NCBI RefSeq assembly: GCF_000785785.1
Contig: NZ_JRQN01000020.1
Span: 1 to 38,810 of the forward strand
DNA length: 38,810 nucleotides
Reading direction: 5' to 3'
DNA from: Streptococcus uberis
GTDB lineage: Bacteria > Bacillota > Bacilli > Lactobacillales > Streptococcaceae
In this document: positions 1-8,655 of the stretch, piece after piece
Layout of the letters: each line of letters starts with the position of its first letter
How positions within the stretch are numbered: the stretch's first letter is position 1
Program-made: the position numbers and the translations under genes
Notes under the pieces: generated by a model
What the model saw: the letters and a program-made list of their open reading frames with translations, nothing else
What the model was told of the DNA's origin: nothing
Database searches by the model: none

Positions 1-39
1 GAATTCCTAAAGGAAGTCGCTGACGTCCCTGCCAAATAA
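1..39 (+). CDS. 3' end of an unidentified plus-strand gene (partial)
   Basis: The first 39 bases read as 12 codons (EFLKEVADVPAK) followed by TAA, with no stop before the window edge. The frame would converge on rpsA, and a hairpin lies just beyond it. The fragment is too short to identify, and a chance open frame is possible. Confidence 0.3.
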   Translation, partial: EFLKEVADVPAK

Positions 40-49
40 AAAAGCAACA

Positions 50-79
50 AAAAAAGTGAAGACTATACTTTGTCTTCAC
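50..79 (-). terminator. Terminator after rpsA
   Basis: Inverted repeat 56-63 / 72-79 (GTGAAGAC and its complement) with an 8-base loop. On the minus strand it is followed by a T-rich run (complement of 50-55), as expected for a Rho-independent terminator of rpsA, whose stop lies about 30 bases upstream. Confidence 0.75.
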
Positions 80-111
80 TCTGAAAGTAAGGATAACCTT
101 AACTTTTTATA

Positions 112-1335
112 TTATAATTCGATATCACCAAATAAATCAGCCATAGAGAAACCAGTTTGAGTTTCTGGTAATTCATAATCACGTTTTGCTTCACGTTTTG
201 GACGACGTGGGCGTGATTGACGTTTTTCGCTATTGTTGTTGTTAGCGTTGTTGCTGTTTTCCTCTGATTGAGCAGGACGCTCTTCAAGAGCTTTGATTGA
301 AAGTGAGACACGTTCATCAGCAGCATTTACTTCAAGAACTTTAACAGTAACCTCTTGACCTACAGAAAGTACATCTTTTGGATTTTCAACACGTTTGTGA
401 GAAATTTGTGAAATGTGAACAAGTCCATCAATTCCAGGTAAAACTTCTACGAAAGCACCGAAATCAGTTAAACGTTTTACTTTACCTTCAACTACGTCAC
501 CTTGAGCAAGTTTTTGTTCAACACCGTCCCATGGTCCAGGCGTTGTAGCTTTAAGAGAAAGTGAGACACGCCCAGCTTCTTCGTCAATTGAAAGTACTTT
601 AACTTCTACTTCTTCACCAACAGAAACAACTGATTTAGGTGAAACGTTACGTTCATGTGATAATTCAGTCACGTGAACAAGTCCGTCAACACCACCAAGG
701 TCAATAAATGCTCCAAAGCTAGTTAAACGAGCAACAGTACCAGTTACAACTGAACCTTCAGAAAGTTTAGAGAAGACTTCTTGGCGAGCTTCCTTAGCTG
801 TTTCTTCAATAACTTCACGACGTGACAAGATGAAACGATTTTCTGCTGCATCAACTTCTTTGATTTTTGCATCAAATTCTTGACCAACAAATTTTTCAGT
901 GTTACGTACGAAACGAGTGTCAATCATTGAAGCTGGGATAAATCCACGTAAACCTTCAAATTCAACTGAAAGTCCGCCTTTAACAGCGCGTGTTCCTTTA
1001 ACAGTAACAACTTCACCCTCACGACCAACAAGTTTGTCCCATGCTTTACGAGCTTCTAAACGTTTTTTAGATACTAGGAAAGTAACTGTATCAGTATCTT
1101 TACCTACAACTTGACGAAGAACAAGCACTTCAACTGTGTCGCCAGCTTTAACAAAATCGTTGATATCAGCATCACGATCATTAGTCAATTCACGAAGAGT
1201 TAATACACCTTCAACGCCAGTACCATCAATAACAACGTTTGCTTGACCGTTATCAACTGTTAAAACTTCCGCAGTGACTACATCACCAGGGTTTACTTCG
1301 CTAACACTGTTTAGCAAATCTTCAAATTCATTCAT
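112..1335 (-). CDS. rpsA: 30S ribosomal protein S1
   Basis: This 407-aa protein has four S1 RNA-binding repeats, at about residues 16-85, 103-170, 193-263 and 278-350. Repeats 3 and 4 are the clearest, with the pattern [18 protein letters not shown] and [20 protein letters not shown] charged, Asn-rich low-complexity tail follows from about residue 355. Four repeats and ~400 aa are usual for streptococcal S1, against six in E. coli. S1 binds mRNA on the 30S subunit. The ATG start is supported by GGAGGA eleven bases upstream. A perfect hairpin (1354-1377) sits just upstream of that ribosome-binding site, and two tRNA genes lie upstream on the same strand. Confidence 0.95.
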   Translation of the reverse strand: MNEFEDLLNSVSEVNPGDVVTAEVLTVDNGQANVVIDGTGVEGVLTLRELTNDRDADINDFVKAGDTVEVLVLRQVVGKDTDTVTFLVSKKRLEARKAWDKLVGREGEVVTVKGTRAVKGGLSVEFEGLRGFIPASMIDTRFVRNTEKFVGQEFDAKIKEVDAAENRFILSRREVIEETAKEARQEVFSKLSEGSVVTGTVARLTSFGAFIDLGGVDGLVHVTELSHERNVSPKSVVSVGEEVEVKVLSIDEEAGRVSLSLKATTPGPWDGVEQKLAQGDVVEGKVKRLTDFGAFVEVLPGIDGLVHISQISHKRVENPKDVLSVGQEVTVKVLEVNAADERVSLSIKALEERPAQSEENSNNANNNNSEKRQSRPRRPKREAKRDYELPETQTGFSMADLFGDIEL

Positions 1336-1353
1336 TCTAAAAAATCCTCCAAC

Positions 1354-1377
1354 AAAAGCTAGCTCCAGCTAGCTTTT
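1354..1377 (-). terminator. Perfect hairpin in the tRNA-Gln / rpsA gap
   Basis: AAAAGCTAGCT and AGCTAGCTTTT form 11-bp arms around a 2-base centre. The minus strand ends in TTTTGTT and then runs into the rpsA ribosome-binding site. It could terminate the tRNA transcript or be part of the rpsA leader; the T-run is short, so the role is uncertain. Confidence 0.5.
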
Positions 1378-1456
1378 GATAACAATATATTTTCTCAAGG
1401 TAGCCCGCAACGACATGTTTATCTTTGACGGTCTCAGCTTTCACTGATACCTTTGA

Positions 1457-1528
1457 CTGGGGTAGCTGGATTCGAACCAACGCATGAGGGAGTCAAAGTC
1501 CCTTGCCTTACCGCTTGGCTATACCCCA
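1457..1528 (-). tRNA. tRNA-Gln (anticodon TTG)
   Basis: A 72-nt cloverleaf: acceptor TGGGGTA pairs with TACCCCA and is followed by discriminator G. The anticodon stem AGGGA/TCCCT holds loop CTTTGAC, giving anticodon TTG, and the T-loop reads GGTTCGAATCC. CCA is not encoded. It lies 5 bases downstream of tRNA-Tyr, probably in one transcript. Confidence 0.95.
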
Positions 1529-1533
1529 AAAAA

Positions 1534-1614
1534 TGGAAAGAGAGGGATTCGAACCCCCGAACCCGAAGGAGCGGATTTACAGTCCGCCGCGTTTAGCCTC
1601 TTCGCTATCTTTCC
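1534..1614 (-). tRNA. tRNA-Tyr (anticodon GTA)
   Basis: An 81-nt class II tRNA with a long variable arm. Acceptor GGAAAGA pairs with TCTTTCC and is followed by discriminator A. The anticodon stem GCGGA/TCCGC encloses CTGTAAA, giving anticodon GTA, and the T-loop reads GGTTCGAATCC. It is first in a two-tRNA cluster behind a good promoter. Confidence 0.96.
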
Positions 1615-1629
1615 ATAGCAACAAAAACT

Positions 1630-1658
1630 ATTCTATCATAGATTTTGTGACTGCGCAA
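1630..1658 (-). promoter_or_regulatory. Promoter of the tRNA-Tyr/tRNA-Gln cluster
   Basis: On the minus strand TTGCGC (1653-1658), a 17-bp spacer and TAGAAT (1630-1635) lie 15 bases upstream of tRNA-Tyr. The position is right for a sigma-70-type promoter and it sits between the DUF2969 gene and the tRNAs. Confidence 0.7.
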
Positions 1659-1674
1659 GTGTTTTTGACCATTT

Positions 1675-1905
1675 TTAGTGATTCAAATTGTAGCTTTCAA
1701 TGATGTTTTCAACTGCTTGTTCCAGAGACTTGAAAAAACTTTCAACGTTAGAATTTTTCAAAACAGCAAACCGATCGTCAAGCTCTGCAATTTCTCCGAC
1801 AAGTCTTTTTCCAATTAGTAATTGATAACCATTAACTGATTTTCCTTCAAGCGTAACTTTACTTTCGACTAATTGAATTTCAATTTTTTTATCTTTTTTA
1901 CTCAT
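1675..1905 (-). CDS. DUF2969 family small protein
   Basis: A 76-aa charged protein beginning MSKKDKKIEIQLVESKVTLE, which I recognise as the streptococcal DUF2969 family of unknown function. There is no signal peptide or membrane segment, and the N-terminus is lysine-rich. The ATG is preceded by GTGAGGTAAAGA, a good ribosome-binding site. It lies between ilvE, with a terminator in between, and the tRNA cluster. No biochemical role can be inferred. Confidence 0.8.
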   Translation of the reverse strand: MSKKDKKIEIQLVESKVTLEGKSVNGYQLLIGKRLVGEIAELDDRFAVLKNSNVESFFKSLEQAVENIIESYNLNH

Positions 1906-1942
1906 TCTTTACCTCACTTTTAACATTTTACACAAAAATAAA

Positions 1943-1964
1943 TGAGCTTGCAAGGACAAGCTCA
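1943..1964 (-). terminator. Terminator after ilvE
   Basis: TGAGCTTG (1943-1950) and CAAGCTCA (1957-1964) form a perfect 8-bp stem with a 6-base loop. On the minus strand it is followed by a T-rich stretch (TTTATTTTTG), six bases after the ilvE stop. Confidence 0.85.
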
Positions 1965-1969
1965 CTAAA

Positions 1970-2992
1970 TTAGACAACTTTTACGATCCAATCTTCAGGT
2001 GCTTCAATGTCACCAAATTGAATTCCGAGTAGTTCATCATATAAACGACGCGTCACAGGTCCAACTTCTGTTTCACTGTAAAAAACATGGAAGTTATCTT
2101 GGTATTGGATACCACCGATTGGTGAAATAACTGCCGCTGTTCCACAAGCACCTGCTTCAACAAACATATCCAAACAATCAATCGGAATATCCCCCTCAAT
2201 CGCAGTCATACCAAGACGTTCTTTTGCAATTTCTAAAAGTGAATATTTTGTAATTGATGGTAGAATTGATGGACTAATAGGTGTAATAAATTGATTATCT
2301 TTAGTTATACCAAAGAAATTAGCTGCGCCAACTTCTTCAATTTTGGTATGTGTCGCAGGATCTAAATAAATAACATCTGAAAAGCCTTGCTCTTTTGCAC
2401 GTTTACCTGGTAAGAGTGATCCAGCGTAATTGCCACCTACCTTAGCTGCACCAGTACCGTAAGGTGCAGCACGGTCAAATTCCGTAGAGACAATAAAGTT
2501 TGATGGAACTAAGCCACCTTTAAAATAAGCACCTACAGGCATAGCAAAAATAGTGAAAATATACTCTTCAGCCGGTTTTACACCAATGATATCTCCAACA
2601 CCAATTAAAAGAGGTCTAAGATATAAAGTAGCTCCGCTACCATATGGTGGAACATAATCTTGGTTTGCTAGAACAACTTGCTTTGCCGCATCAATAAACA
2701 TATCTGTTGGGACTTGCGGCATTAGTAAGCGGTCTGCAGTATCTTGGAGACGTTTCGCATTTTGATCGGGTCTAAAGAGCTGAATAGAGCCAGATTTTGT
2801 GCGGTAGGCTTTCATACCTTCAAAAGCTTGCTGCCCATAATGCAAGGCTGGTGAACTTTCAGAAATATGTAGCGTTGAATCCTCACTTAGACTGCCTTTT
2901 TGCCATTGGCCATCTTTAAAATGTGCGATATAGCGATATGGTAATTTATGGTAGGAAAACCCTAAGTTTTCCCAATCTAACATCACTGTCAT
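1970..2992 (-). CDS. ilvE: Branched-chain amino acid aminotransferase
   Basis: PLP-dependent fold-IV aminotransferase that interconverts leucine, isoleucine and valine with their 2-oxo acids, using glutamate/2-oxoglutarate. From the chosen start it is 340 aa and begins MTVMLDWENLGFSY. The PLP-binding lysine region reads GTGAAKVGGNYAGSLL, and the C-terminal motif EAGACGTAAVISPIGGI is typical. An upstream ATG at 3004 is open, but it overlaps the ribosome-binding site (ATGAGGAAATCTATG), so the second ATG fits better. It follows parC, with a strong hairpin terminator between them. Confidence 0.94.
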   Translation of the reverse strand: MTVMLDWENLGFSYHKLPYRYIAHFKDGQWQKGSLSEDSTLHISESSPALHYGQQAFEGMKAYRTKSGSIQLFRPDQNAKRLQDTADRLLMPQVPTDMFIDAAKQVVLANQDYVPPYGSGATLYLRPLLIGVGDIIGVKPAEEYIFTIFAMPVGAYFKGGLVPSNFIVSTEFDRAAPYGTGAAKVGGNYAGSLLPGKRAKEQGFSDVIYLDPATHTKIEEVGAANFFGITKDNQFITPISPSILPSITKYSLLEIAKERLGMTAIEGDIPIDCLDMFVEAGACGTAAVISPIGGIQYQDNFHVFYSETEVGPVTRRLYDELLGIQFGDIEAPEDWIVKVV

Positions 2993-3080
2993 AGATTTCC
3001 TCATTTCATTTTTTTATATTGTACACTAAAAATCTAGCTTTTAAAAGATTTTTTATTTTCTGAATATTATCATAAAAAAT

Positions 3081-3100
3081 AAAAAGAGAAAACTCTTTTT
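3081..3100 (-). terminator. Terminator after parC
   Basis: AAAAAGAG (3081-3088), a 4-base loop and CTCTTTTT (3093-3100) are followed on the minus strand by ATTTTTTATG. The stem overlaps the parC stop codon. Confidence 0.8.
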
Positions 3101-5556
3101 ATTTTACTCTGGCAGAAAATACTTCTTGTTCAGAAATTGAATCTGAAATAAATGATCCGTTACTTGTGCGATCTGATAGGTTTAAGTTTTGCAAGATTAC
3201 ATCTTGAACTTGACCCGTTTTTGAGGTCACTTCCAAGATTGTCTCATGTTCTGATTTTTCTTCTGGTGTTGAGAATAAATCAATACTACTTGCTTTAGCT
3301 GATCCACTAACGCTACCAGCTAAGAAGACACGGTGCGGTTTATTTTTTAATTCTCTCAACACTTGTAAGCCCCGATTTGCACGACTTGTTTGCGGTATAT
3401 CAGACATGGCAACCCGTTTTAAACTGCCGCGTTGGGTCAAGACAAAGAATGAATCGGTATGTGCTAGGAAAGCAGACGCTATGTAGTCGTCATTTTTCAA
3501 GTTCATGGCTTTCACTCCAGTTGATTTAAGCCCTTGTAGGGGCACCTCTTCATAAGAAAAACGAAGAGCATAACCATTGTGCGAAACTAATGTGATATCT
3601 TCAAACAGAATTGGGGCAACAGTAACCACACAATCTTGATCGTTCTTCAACTTGGCGTATTTCGTTGATTTTGAACGATAGGTCCGCCATGGCGACAAGT
3701 CTTTTCGCTCAAAACGTTTGATTTGGCCTAATTTTGTTACTGAATAATAGGTGCCCTGTTCAAATTGATCGACAATTTCAGCATATAGGACTTCTTCATC
3801 AGTTGCGTAATTAGCTATCGCTTGGGATAAATGCTCACCAGTTTCTTTCCAACGAATATCGGTCAATTCATGAATTGGTCTGTAGATAACATTTCCTTGA
3901 TTGGTGAAAATTAAGAGATGTTGAGTCGTTTTAGCTGCCTCAACAAATATCAACTGGTCATCATCACGCTTGCCAATTTCATCAATGCTTGAAGCATTAT
4001 ATGACCGTGGACTAGTACGTTTGAGGTAACCGCCACGTGTCACACTGACGAAGTATCTTCTTCGACAATCAAGCTAGCTGTATTAATCTCAATTGTTTCT
4101 GCTTCAATTTGTAATTCTGAACGACGGGCATTAGCGAATTTTTTCTTAACATCACGTAACTCACGCTTCATGACGTTATACATTGTCGCTTCGTTACCAA
4201 TAATTGCTGATAAGGTTGTAATCAAATCACGCAATTCTTTTTCTTCATTTTGAAGGGTAACAATATCTGTATTTGTTAAACGATAGAGTTGCAAGGTAAC
4301 AATGGCTTCTGCTTGCTCTTCAGAAAAAGCATAAGAAATCTTTAGATTTTCTTTAGCATCTGCTTTATTATCAGATGCTCTGATAAGGGCAATCACTTCA
4401 TCCAAAATTGATAATACAAGAATCAAACCTTCTACGATGTGAAGTCTCTTTTCAGCTTTTTCTTTATCAAATTTTGAACGCTTAATTATAATTGATTTAC
4501 GATGGGCAATATAAGAGAACAGAATTTTAATTAAGCCAACTTGTTTTGGTGTGTAATTGTCTATGGCAACCATATTGAAATTATAGTTGACTTGTAAGTC
4601 AGTGTATTTCAAAAGGTAATTTAAAACATTTTGAGCATCTGCATCTTTTTTCAGTTCAATAGCAATCCGAAGTCCTGTACGGTCTGATTCATCACGGACC
4701 TCAACAATGCCAGGCACTTTATTGTTGACCCGGACGTCATCAATTTTCTTAACTAAAACAGATTTGTTAATTTCATAAGGGATTTCGGTCACAACAATCT
4801 GTTGTTTACCACCTTTAAGTGTTTCAAATACTGTTTTTGAACGAACAATAACGCGACCTTTACCAGTTTCATAGGCCTTTTTGATTTCGTCAGCACCTTG
4901 GATGATTCCTCCTGTTGGGAAATCAGGTCCTGGTAAAAATTCCATCAGCTTGTCTAGTGATGCTTTAGGATGGTCAATCATATAAACGACTGCGTCTATG
5001 ACCTCAGCTAGGTTATGTGGTGGAATATCCGTCGCATAACCTGCAGAGATACCAGTTGCACCATTAACCAAAAGGTTAGGAAAAGCAGCTGGCAAGACCG
5101 TCGGTTCTTTTTCAGTATCATCAAAGTTCCAAGCAAATGGAACTGTTTTTTTCTCAATATCTTGTAAAAGATAACCAGAAATTTCGGAAAGGCGAGCTCA
5201 GTATAACGCATCGCGGCTGGTGGGTCACCATCCATGGAACCATTGTTACCATGCATTTCAACTAAGATTTCACGGTTTTTCCAATCCTGAGACATGCGAA
5301 CCATGGCATCATAAATAGAACTGTCACCATGAGGGTGAAAGTTACCCATGATATTTCCGACAGATTTAGCTGATTTACGATAACCTTTCTCGAAGGTATT
5401 ACCATCCTTATTCATTGAATAAAGGATACGACGTTGTACAGGTTTTAGACCATCCCGAATATCAGGAAGGGCCCGCTCCTGAATAATATATTTGGAATAA
5501 CGCCCAAAGCGTTCCCCCATAATGTCCTCTAAAGACATATTTTGAATGTTAGACAT
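3099..5556 (-). CDS. parC: DNA topoisomerase IV subunit A, reading frame broken by two single-base deletions
   Basis: ParC is the DNA-cleaving subunit that, with ParE, decatenates daughter chromosomes. The protein starts [20 protein letters not shown]. The breakage-reunion motif AAMRYTE places the catalytic tyrosine at residue 118. The quinolone-determining positions Ser79 and Asp83 ([11 protein letters not shown]) are the susceptible forms. The frame breaks near 5197, right after RYTE, where GAGGCT has become GAGCT. It breaks again near 4051, where ACTTTCGTC has become ACTTCGTC. Restoring one base at each site gives 819 aa, the normal streptococcal ParC length, with an intact C-terminal beta-pinwheel ([20 protein letters not shown]). 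Since the gene is essential, sequencing error is the likely cause. There is no good ribosome-binding site before the ATG. Confidence 0.93.
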
Positions 5557-5560
5557 AAAA

Positions 5561-5690
5561 TAAGATACCAAGCCCGTCAGTTGCCAAGTAAAAATAGGAA
5601 ATCGCCAGCTCATTCTGATGAGCTAGGAGATTTATCTTTTTTACACCGCAACTAGGCGGGTTCAATTCCTTTCTTTTGTTTTGAAAAGAG
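5561..5690 (-). ncRNA. Candidate structured RNA, copy B, in the parC leader
   Basis: On the minus strand this segment can fold into one long interrupted helix. Outer pairs are CCCG (5657-5660) with CGGG (5573-5576) and AGTTGC (5648-5653) with GCAACT (5579-5584). Then come AAAAAAGATAA (5632-5642) opposite TTCCTATTTTT (5590-5600). The inner hairpin covers 5601-5631, with AGCTCAT/ATGAGCT as its tip stem. It ends 4 bases before the parC ATG. It matches copy A upstream in layout and in the conserved A-rich and T-rich strands, but not in stem sequence. No known family was recognised. Confidence 0.45.
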
Positions 5691-5720
5691 TATTGTATTT
5701 TGAAAGGATTATACTGAACA

Positions 5721-5850
5721 GAGGATTTAGCCTTTGTTCAATATTAAGATACAAAGGCGTTAAGAATCCGACTGAAAAATAGGAACTTGCAGGAAATCCT
5801 GATTTCCGTCGCGAGTTATCTTTTTTCCGAGGATTTAGCCTTTGTTCAAT
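5721..5850. repeat. 22-bp direct repeats in the parE-parC gap
   Basis: The identical 22-bp segment GAGGATTTAGCC plus the next ten bases occurs at 5721-5742 and 5829-5850. A shorter direct repeat, TTCAATTCCTTTCT, is at 5661-5674 and 5846-5859. These are the sequence-level trace of the duplicated structured element. The 356-bp gap between parE and parC contains no other gene. Confidence 0.85.
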
Positions 5851-5876
5851 TCCTTTCTGTAAATTTGAAAAGAGGT
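5730..5876 (-). ncRNA. Candidate structured RNA, copy A, downstream of parE
   Basis: It has the same layout as copy B. Outer stem ACAAAGGC (5838-5845) pairs with GCCTTTGT (5751-5758), and AATCC (5831-5835) with GGATT (5765-5769). AAAAAAGATAA (5816-5826) lies opposite TTCCTATTTTT (5775-5785), and the inner hairpin (5786-5815) has tip stem GGAAATC/GATTTCC. A second ACAAAGGC at 5730-5737 could compete for the GCCTTTGT strand, giving a local hairpin instead. Both copies begin with CTCTTTTCAAA and then AAAGGAATTGAAC. The function is unknown. Confidence 0.45.
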
Positions 5877-5912
5877 TGTTGGTCCAACTTGAATTATTGG
5901 AACGACTTACAA

Positions 5913-7868
5913 TTAAGCATCCAAGACGGTATTCTCTTCTAAGGTGAACTTGACATTGTCTTCAATCCATTGGCGGCGCGGTGCTGCTTTATCACCCATG
6001 AGGACTGATACTCTGCGCTCTGCACGCGCTAGGTCATCAATAGTCACCCGAATCAAGGTTCTTGTTTCTGGATCCATGGTTGTTTCCCAGAGCTGGTCAG
6101 CATTCATTTCACCAAGTCCTTTGTATCGTTGTAACATGGCACCTTTGCCAAATTCTTTACGAAGATCATCTAATTCGCCATCGGTCCAAGCATAGGCAAT
6201 TTTTTCTGATTTCCCTTTGCCTTTAGACATTTTATAGAATGGTGGCAAGGCAATATAGACATGGCCTTCCTCGACAAGCGGACGCATGTAACGGTAAAAG
6301 AAGGTTAACAATAGCGTCTGGATGTGGGCTCCATCGGTATCGGCATCGGTCATGATGATGATTTTATCATAGTTAATATCTTCAATTGAAAAATCTGCGC
6401 CAACTCCAGCGCCAATGGTATGAATCATGGTGTTGATTTCTTCATTTTTAAGAATATCAGCCATTTTCGCTTTTTCAGTATTCAAAACCTTACCTCGTAA
6501 AGGTAGGATAGCCTGGAACTTACGATCACGACCTTGTTTTGCTGAACCGCCGGCAGAATTCCCTTCGACTAAATAGAGTTCATTTTTCTTAGGATTTTTA
6601 GACTGAGCAGGTGTTAGCTTACCAGAAAGTAAGCCCTTGTCCTTCTTGTTTTTCTTGCCGTTACGTGATTCATCACGTGCCTTACGGGCAGCTTCACGGG
6701 CATCCCTTGCTTTAATGGCTTTGCGGATAAGATTAGAAGCCAGCTCACCATTTTCCAGCAGAAAGTAAGTTAGCTTGTCTGAGACAATCCCATCAACAAC
6801 TGGTCTAGCTAATGGCGAGCCAAGTTTATCCTTGGTTTGTCCCTCGAATTGTAAATGTTGCTCCGGAACAAGAATAGAAAGCACAACAGACAGTCCTTCG
6901 CGGTAATCTGAGCCTTCCAAGTTTTTATCTTTTTCTTTCAGTAAATTAGTTTTTCTAGCATAATCATTCATTACTTTAGTAATAGCTGATTTCAAACCAG
7001 TTTCATGACTACCACCATCTTTAGTACGAACGTTATTAACGAAAGATAAGATATTATCAGAGAAACCATCGTTATATTGAAGAGCAACCTGAACCTGGAA
7101 TTCTTGATCTTGTCCTTCAATATAGATTACGGGTGTGAGTGTTTCTTTATCTTCATTTAGGTATTCAACAAAGTCCTGGACACCATTTTCATAATGGAAC
7201 TCTTCCACTACTGGTTCGTCACCACGTAAGTCTGACAGCGTCATCTTCACATCTTTTAACAAGAATGCTGATTCTTTCAAACGTTCGGCAATGGTATTAA
7301 ATTTAAAGTCTGTTGTTGAGAAGATGGTATCATCAGGCATAAAGGTAACGGTTGTACCTGTTTTTGATTTTGGTGCTGTTCCTATTTTTTTCAGCGTTGA
7401 AACAGGTTTACCACCATTCTCAAAGCGTTGACGGTAGATAGCACCATCACGGGTAATGTCAACTTCTAACCATGCTGACAAGGCATTAACAACAGAAGAG
7501 CCAACTCCATGGAGCCCACCAGAAGTTTTATAACCACCTTGTCCAAACTTACCACCAGCATGAAGCACTGTAAAAATTACTTGAACAGTTGGTATCCCCA
7601 TAGCGTGTTTACCCGTTGGCATCCCACGACCACTATCTTCAACACTAACAGAGCCATCTTTATTGATTGTAACCTTAATGGCATTACCAAAACCAGAGAG
7701 TGCTTCATCGACCGCATTGTCGACAATTTCCCAAATCAGATGATGTAGTCCTGTACCATCAGTAGAACCAATATACATCCCAGGACGCTTTCTAACAGCG
7801 TCCAAGCCTTCTAAAACTTGAATGGCATCATCATTATAATTATTTATATTTATTTCTTTCTTAGCCAA
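5913..7868 (-). CDS. parE: DNA topoisomerase IV subunit B
   Basis: The ATPase subunit of topoisomerase IV, 651 aa, the usual length. The N-terminal GHKL ATPase domain shows IVDNAVDEALSG and the glycine loop GGLHGVGSSVVNALS. The transducer domain follows. The TOPRIM domain has EGNSAGGSAKQGRDRKFQA, the PLRGKVLN motif and the acidic triad MTDADTDGAHI. The C-terminus carries RYKGLGEMNADQLWETTMDP. The start codon is TTG, supported by GGAGGT five bases upstream and by the conserved MAKKE start. It is divergent from plsY and upstream of parC, separated by an unusual 356-bp gap. Confidence 0.96.
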   Translation of the reverse strand: MAKKEININNYNDDAIQVLEGLDAVRKRPGMYIGSTDGTGLHHLIWEIVDNAVDEALSGFGNAIKVTINKDGSVSVEDSGRGMPTGKHAMGIPTVQVIFTVLHAGGKFGQGGYKTSGGLHGVGSSVVNALSAWLEVDITRDGAIYRQRFENGGKPVSTLKKIGTAPKSKTGTTVTFMPDDTIFSTTDFKFNTIAERLKESAFLLKDVKMTLSDLRGDEPVVEEFHYENGVQDFVEYLNEDKETLTPVIYIEGQDQEFQVQVALQYNDGFSDNILSFVNNVRTKDGGSHETGLKSAITKVMNDYARKTNLLKEKDKNLEGSDYREGLSVVLSILVPEQHLQFEGQTKDKLGSPLARPVVDGIVSDKLTYFLLENGELASNLIRKAIKARDAREAARKARDESRNGKKNKKDKGLLSGKLTPAQSKNPKKNELYLVEGNSAGGSAKQGRDRKFQAILPLRGKVLNTEKAKMADILKNEEINTMIHTIGAGVGADFSIEDINYDKIIIMTDADTDGAHIQTLLLTFFYRYMRPLVEEGHVYIALPPFYKMSKGKGKSEKIAYAWTDGELDDLRKEFGKGAMLQRYKGLGEMNADQLWETTMDPETRTLIRVTIDDLARAERRVSVLMGDKAAPRRQWIEDNVKFTLEENTVLDA

Positions 7869-7969
7869 GACTGACCTCCAGATTTTTTCATCTTTCTTAT
7901 CTTACAAGTTTTTTGCAGATTTTGCAAAGTTATTTTTTCTTTTTCTTAATCTAGTCGCACAATTATCCT

Positions 7970-7981
7970 TTATGGTATAAT
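7970..7981 (+). promoter_or_regulatory. Extended -10 promoter of plsY abutting the start codon
   Basis: TATGGTATAAT contains TGG followed by TATAAT (7976-7981), an extended -10 element. Initiation about 7 bases downstream would fall at or near the ATG at 7988, which would make the mRNA leaderless. No -35 box or ribosome-binding site is evident. Confidence 0.6.
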
Positions 7982-8626
7982 ATGGCTATGACTTTACTAA
8001 TCTTAATTATTATTGCCTATTTCCTAGGTTCAATTCCTACAGGCTTATGGATTGGCCAGCGTTTCTATAAGGTTAATCTTCGGGAACATGGTTCAGGAAA
8101 TACTGGTACCACAAATACTTTTCGCATTTTAGGGATTAAAGCAGGTGTAGCCACTTTGGCAGTTGATGTTCTAAAAGGAACAGTAGCTACTTTATTACCC
8201 GTTTTATTTGGCTACTCAGCAGTCTCTCCTCTTGTCATTGGATTTTTTGCAGTCCTGGGTCATACTTTTCCAGTATTTGCCAAATTTAAAGGGGGTAAGG
8301 CAGTTGCAACCAGTGCAGGTGTTTTACTTGGTTATGCGCCACTCTACTTCTTATTTTTAGTGCTGGTATTTGTCGTTATTTTATACCTATTTAGCATGAT
8401 TTCACTATCAAGTATTACAGTTGCGCTAATTGCTGTTATCAGCGCCCTCCTTTTCCCGTCACTCCATTTCCTCTTACCTGAACATAATGGCTTTTTGATC
8501 CTTGTGAGTTGTCTTTTAGCCTTTATCATTATCTACCGTCATAAAGATAATATTAAACGTATTCGTCAAAAAGAAGAAAATCTAGTTCCTTGGGGATTAA
8601 ACTTAAGTAAACAAAAACATAAATAA
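7982..8626 (+). CDS. plsY: Glycerol-3-phosphate acyltransferase PlsY
   Basis: Membrane enzyme that transfers an acyl group from acyl-phosphate to glycerol-3-phosphate, the first step of phospholipid synthesis. The 214-aa protein is strongly hydrophobic, with about five membrane segments. The three conserved PlsY loops are visible: [11 protein letters not shown] and [12 protein letters not shown] near the N-terminus, then [21 protein letters not shown] in the middle. Two ATGs are possible, at 7982 and 7988. The -10 element ends at 7981, so the second may be the true leaderless start (MTLLILIII). It is divergent from parE, as commonly seen in streptococci, and convergent with pyrC. Confidence 0.95.
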   Translation: MAMTLLILIIIAYFLGSIPTGLWIGQRFYKVNLREHGSGNTGTTNTFRILGIKAGVATLAVDVLKGTVATLLPVLFGYSAVSPLVIGFFAVLGHTFPVFAKFKGGKAVATSAGVLLGYAPLYFLFLVLVFVVILYLFSMISLSSITVALIAVISALLFPSLHFLLPEHNGFLILVSCLLAFIIIYRHKDNIKRIRQKEENLVPWGLNLSKQKHK

Positions 8627-8627
8627 G

Positions 8628-8655
8628 AAGCAGAGCCCTAAGCCCTGCTTTTTTA
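8628..8655. terminator. Bidirectional terminator between plsY and pyrC
   Basis: AGCAGAGC (8629-8636) and GCCCTGCT (8642-8649) form an 8-bp stem (one A-C mismatch on plus, one G-U on minus) with a 5-base loop. A run of T follows on the plus strand, just after the plsY stop; the minus strand also has a T-containing tail. Confidence 0.75.

Noticed and set aside
899..1114. Plus-strand open frame antisense to rpsA
   Set aside because: It lies wholly inside the S1 gene, has low-complexity Ser/Thr/Arg composition and no ribosome-binding site. Similar antisense frames inside parE, pyrC and the adhesin were also discarded.
5318..5334. Quinolone-resistance substitutions in ParC
   Set aside because: The readable codons give Ser79 and Asp83, the susceptible residues.
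3099..5556. parC as a true pseudogene
   Set aside because: The gene is essential, the breaks are single-base losses in runs, and both halves retain fully conserved motifs.
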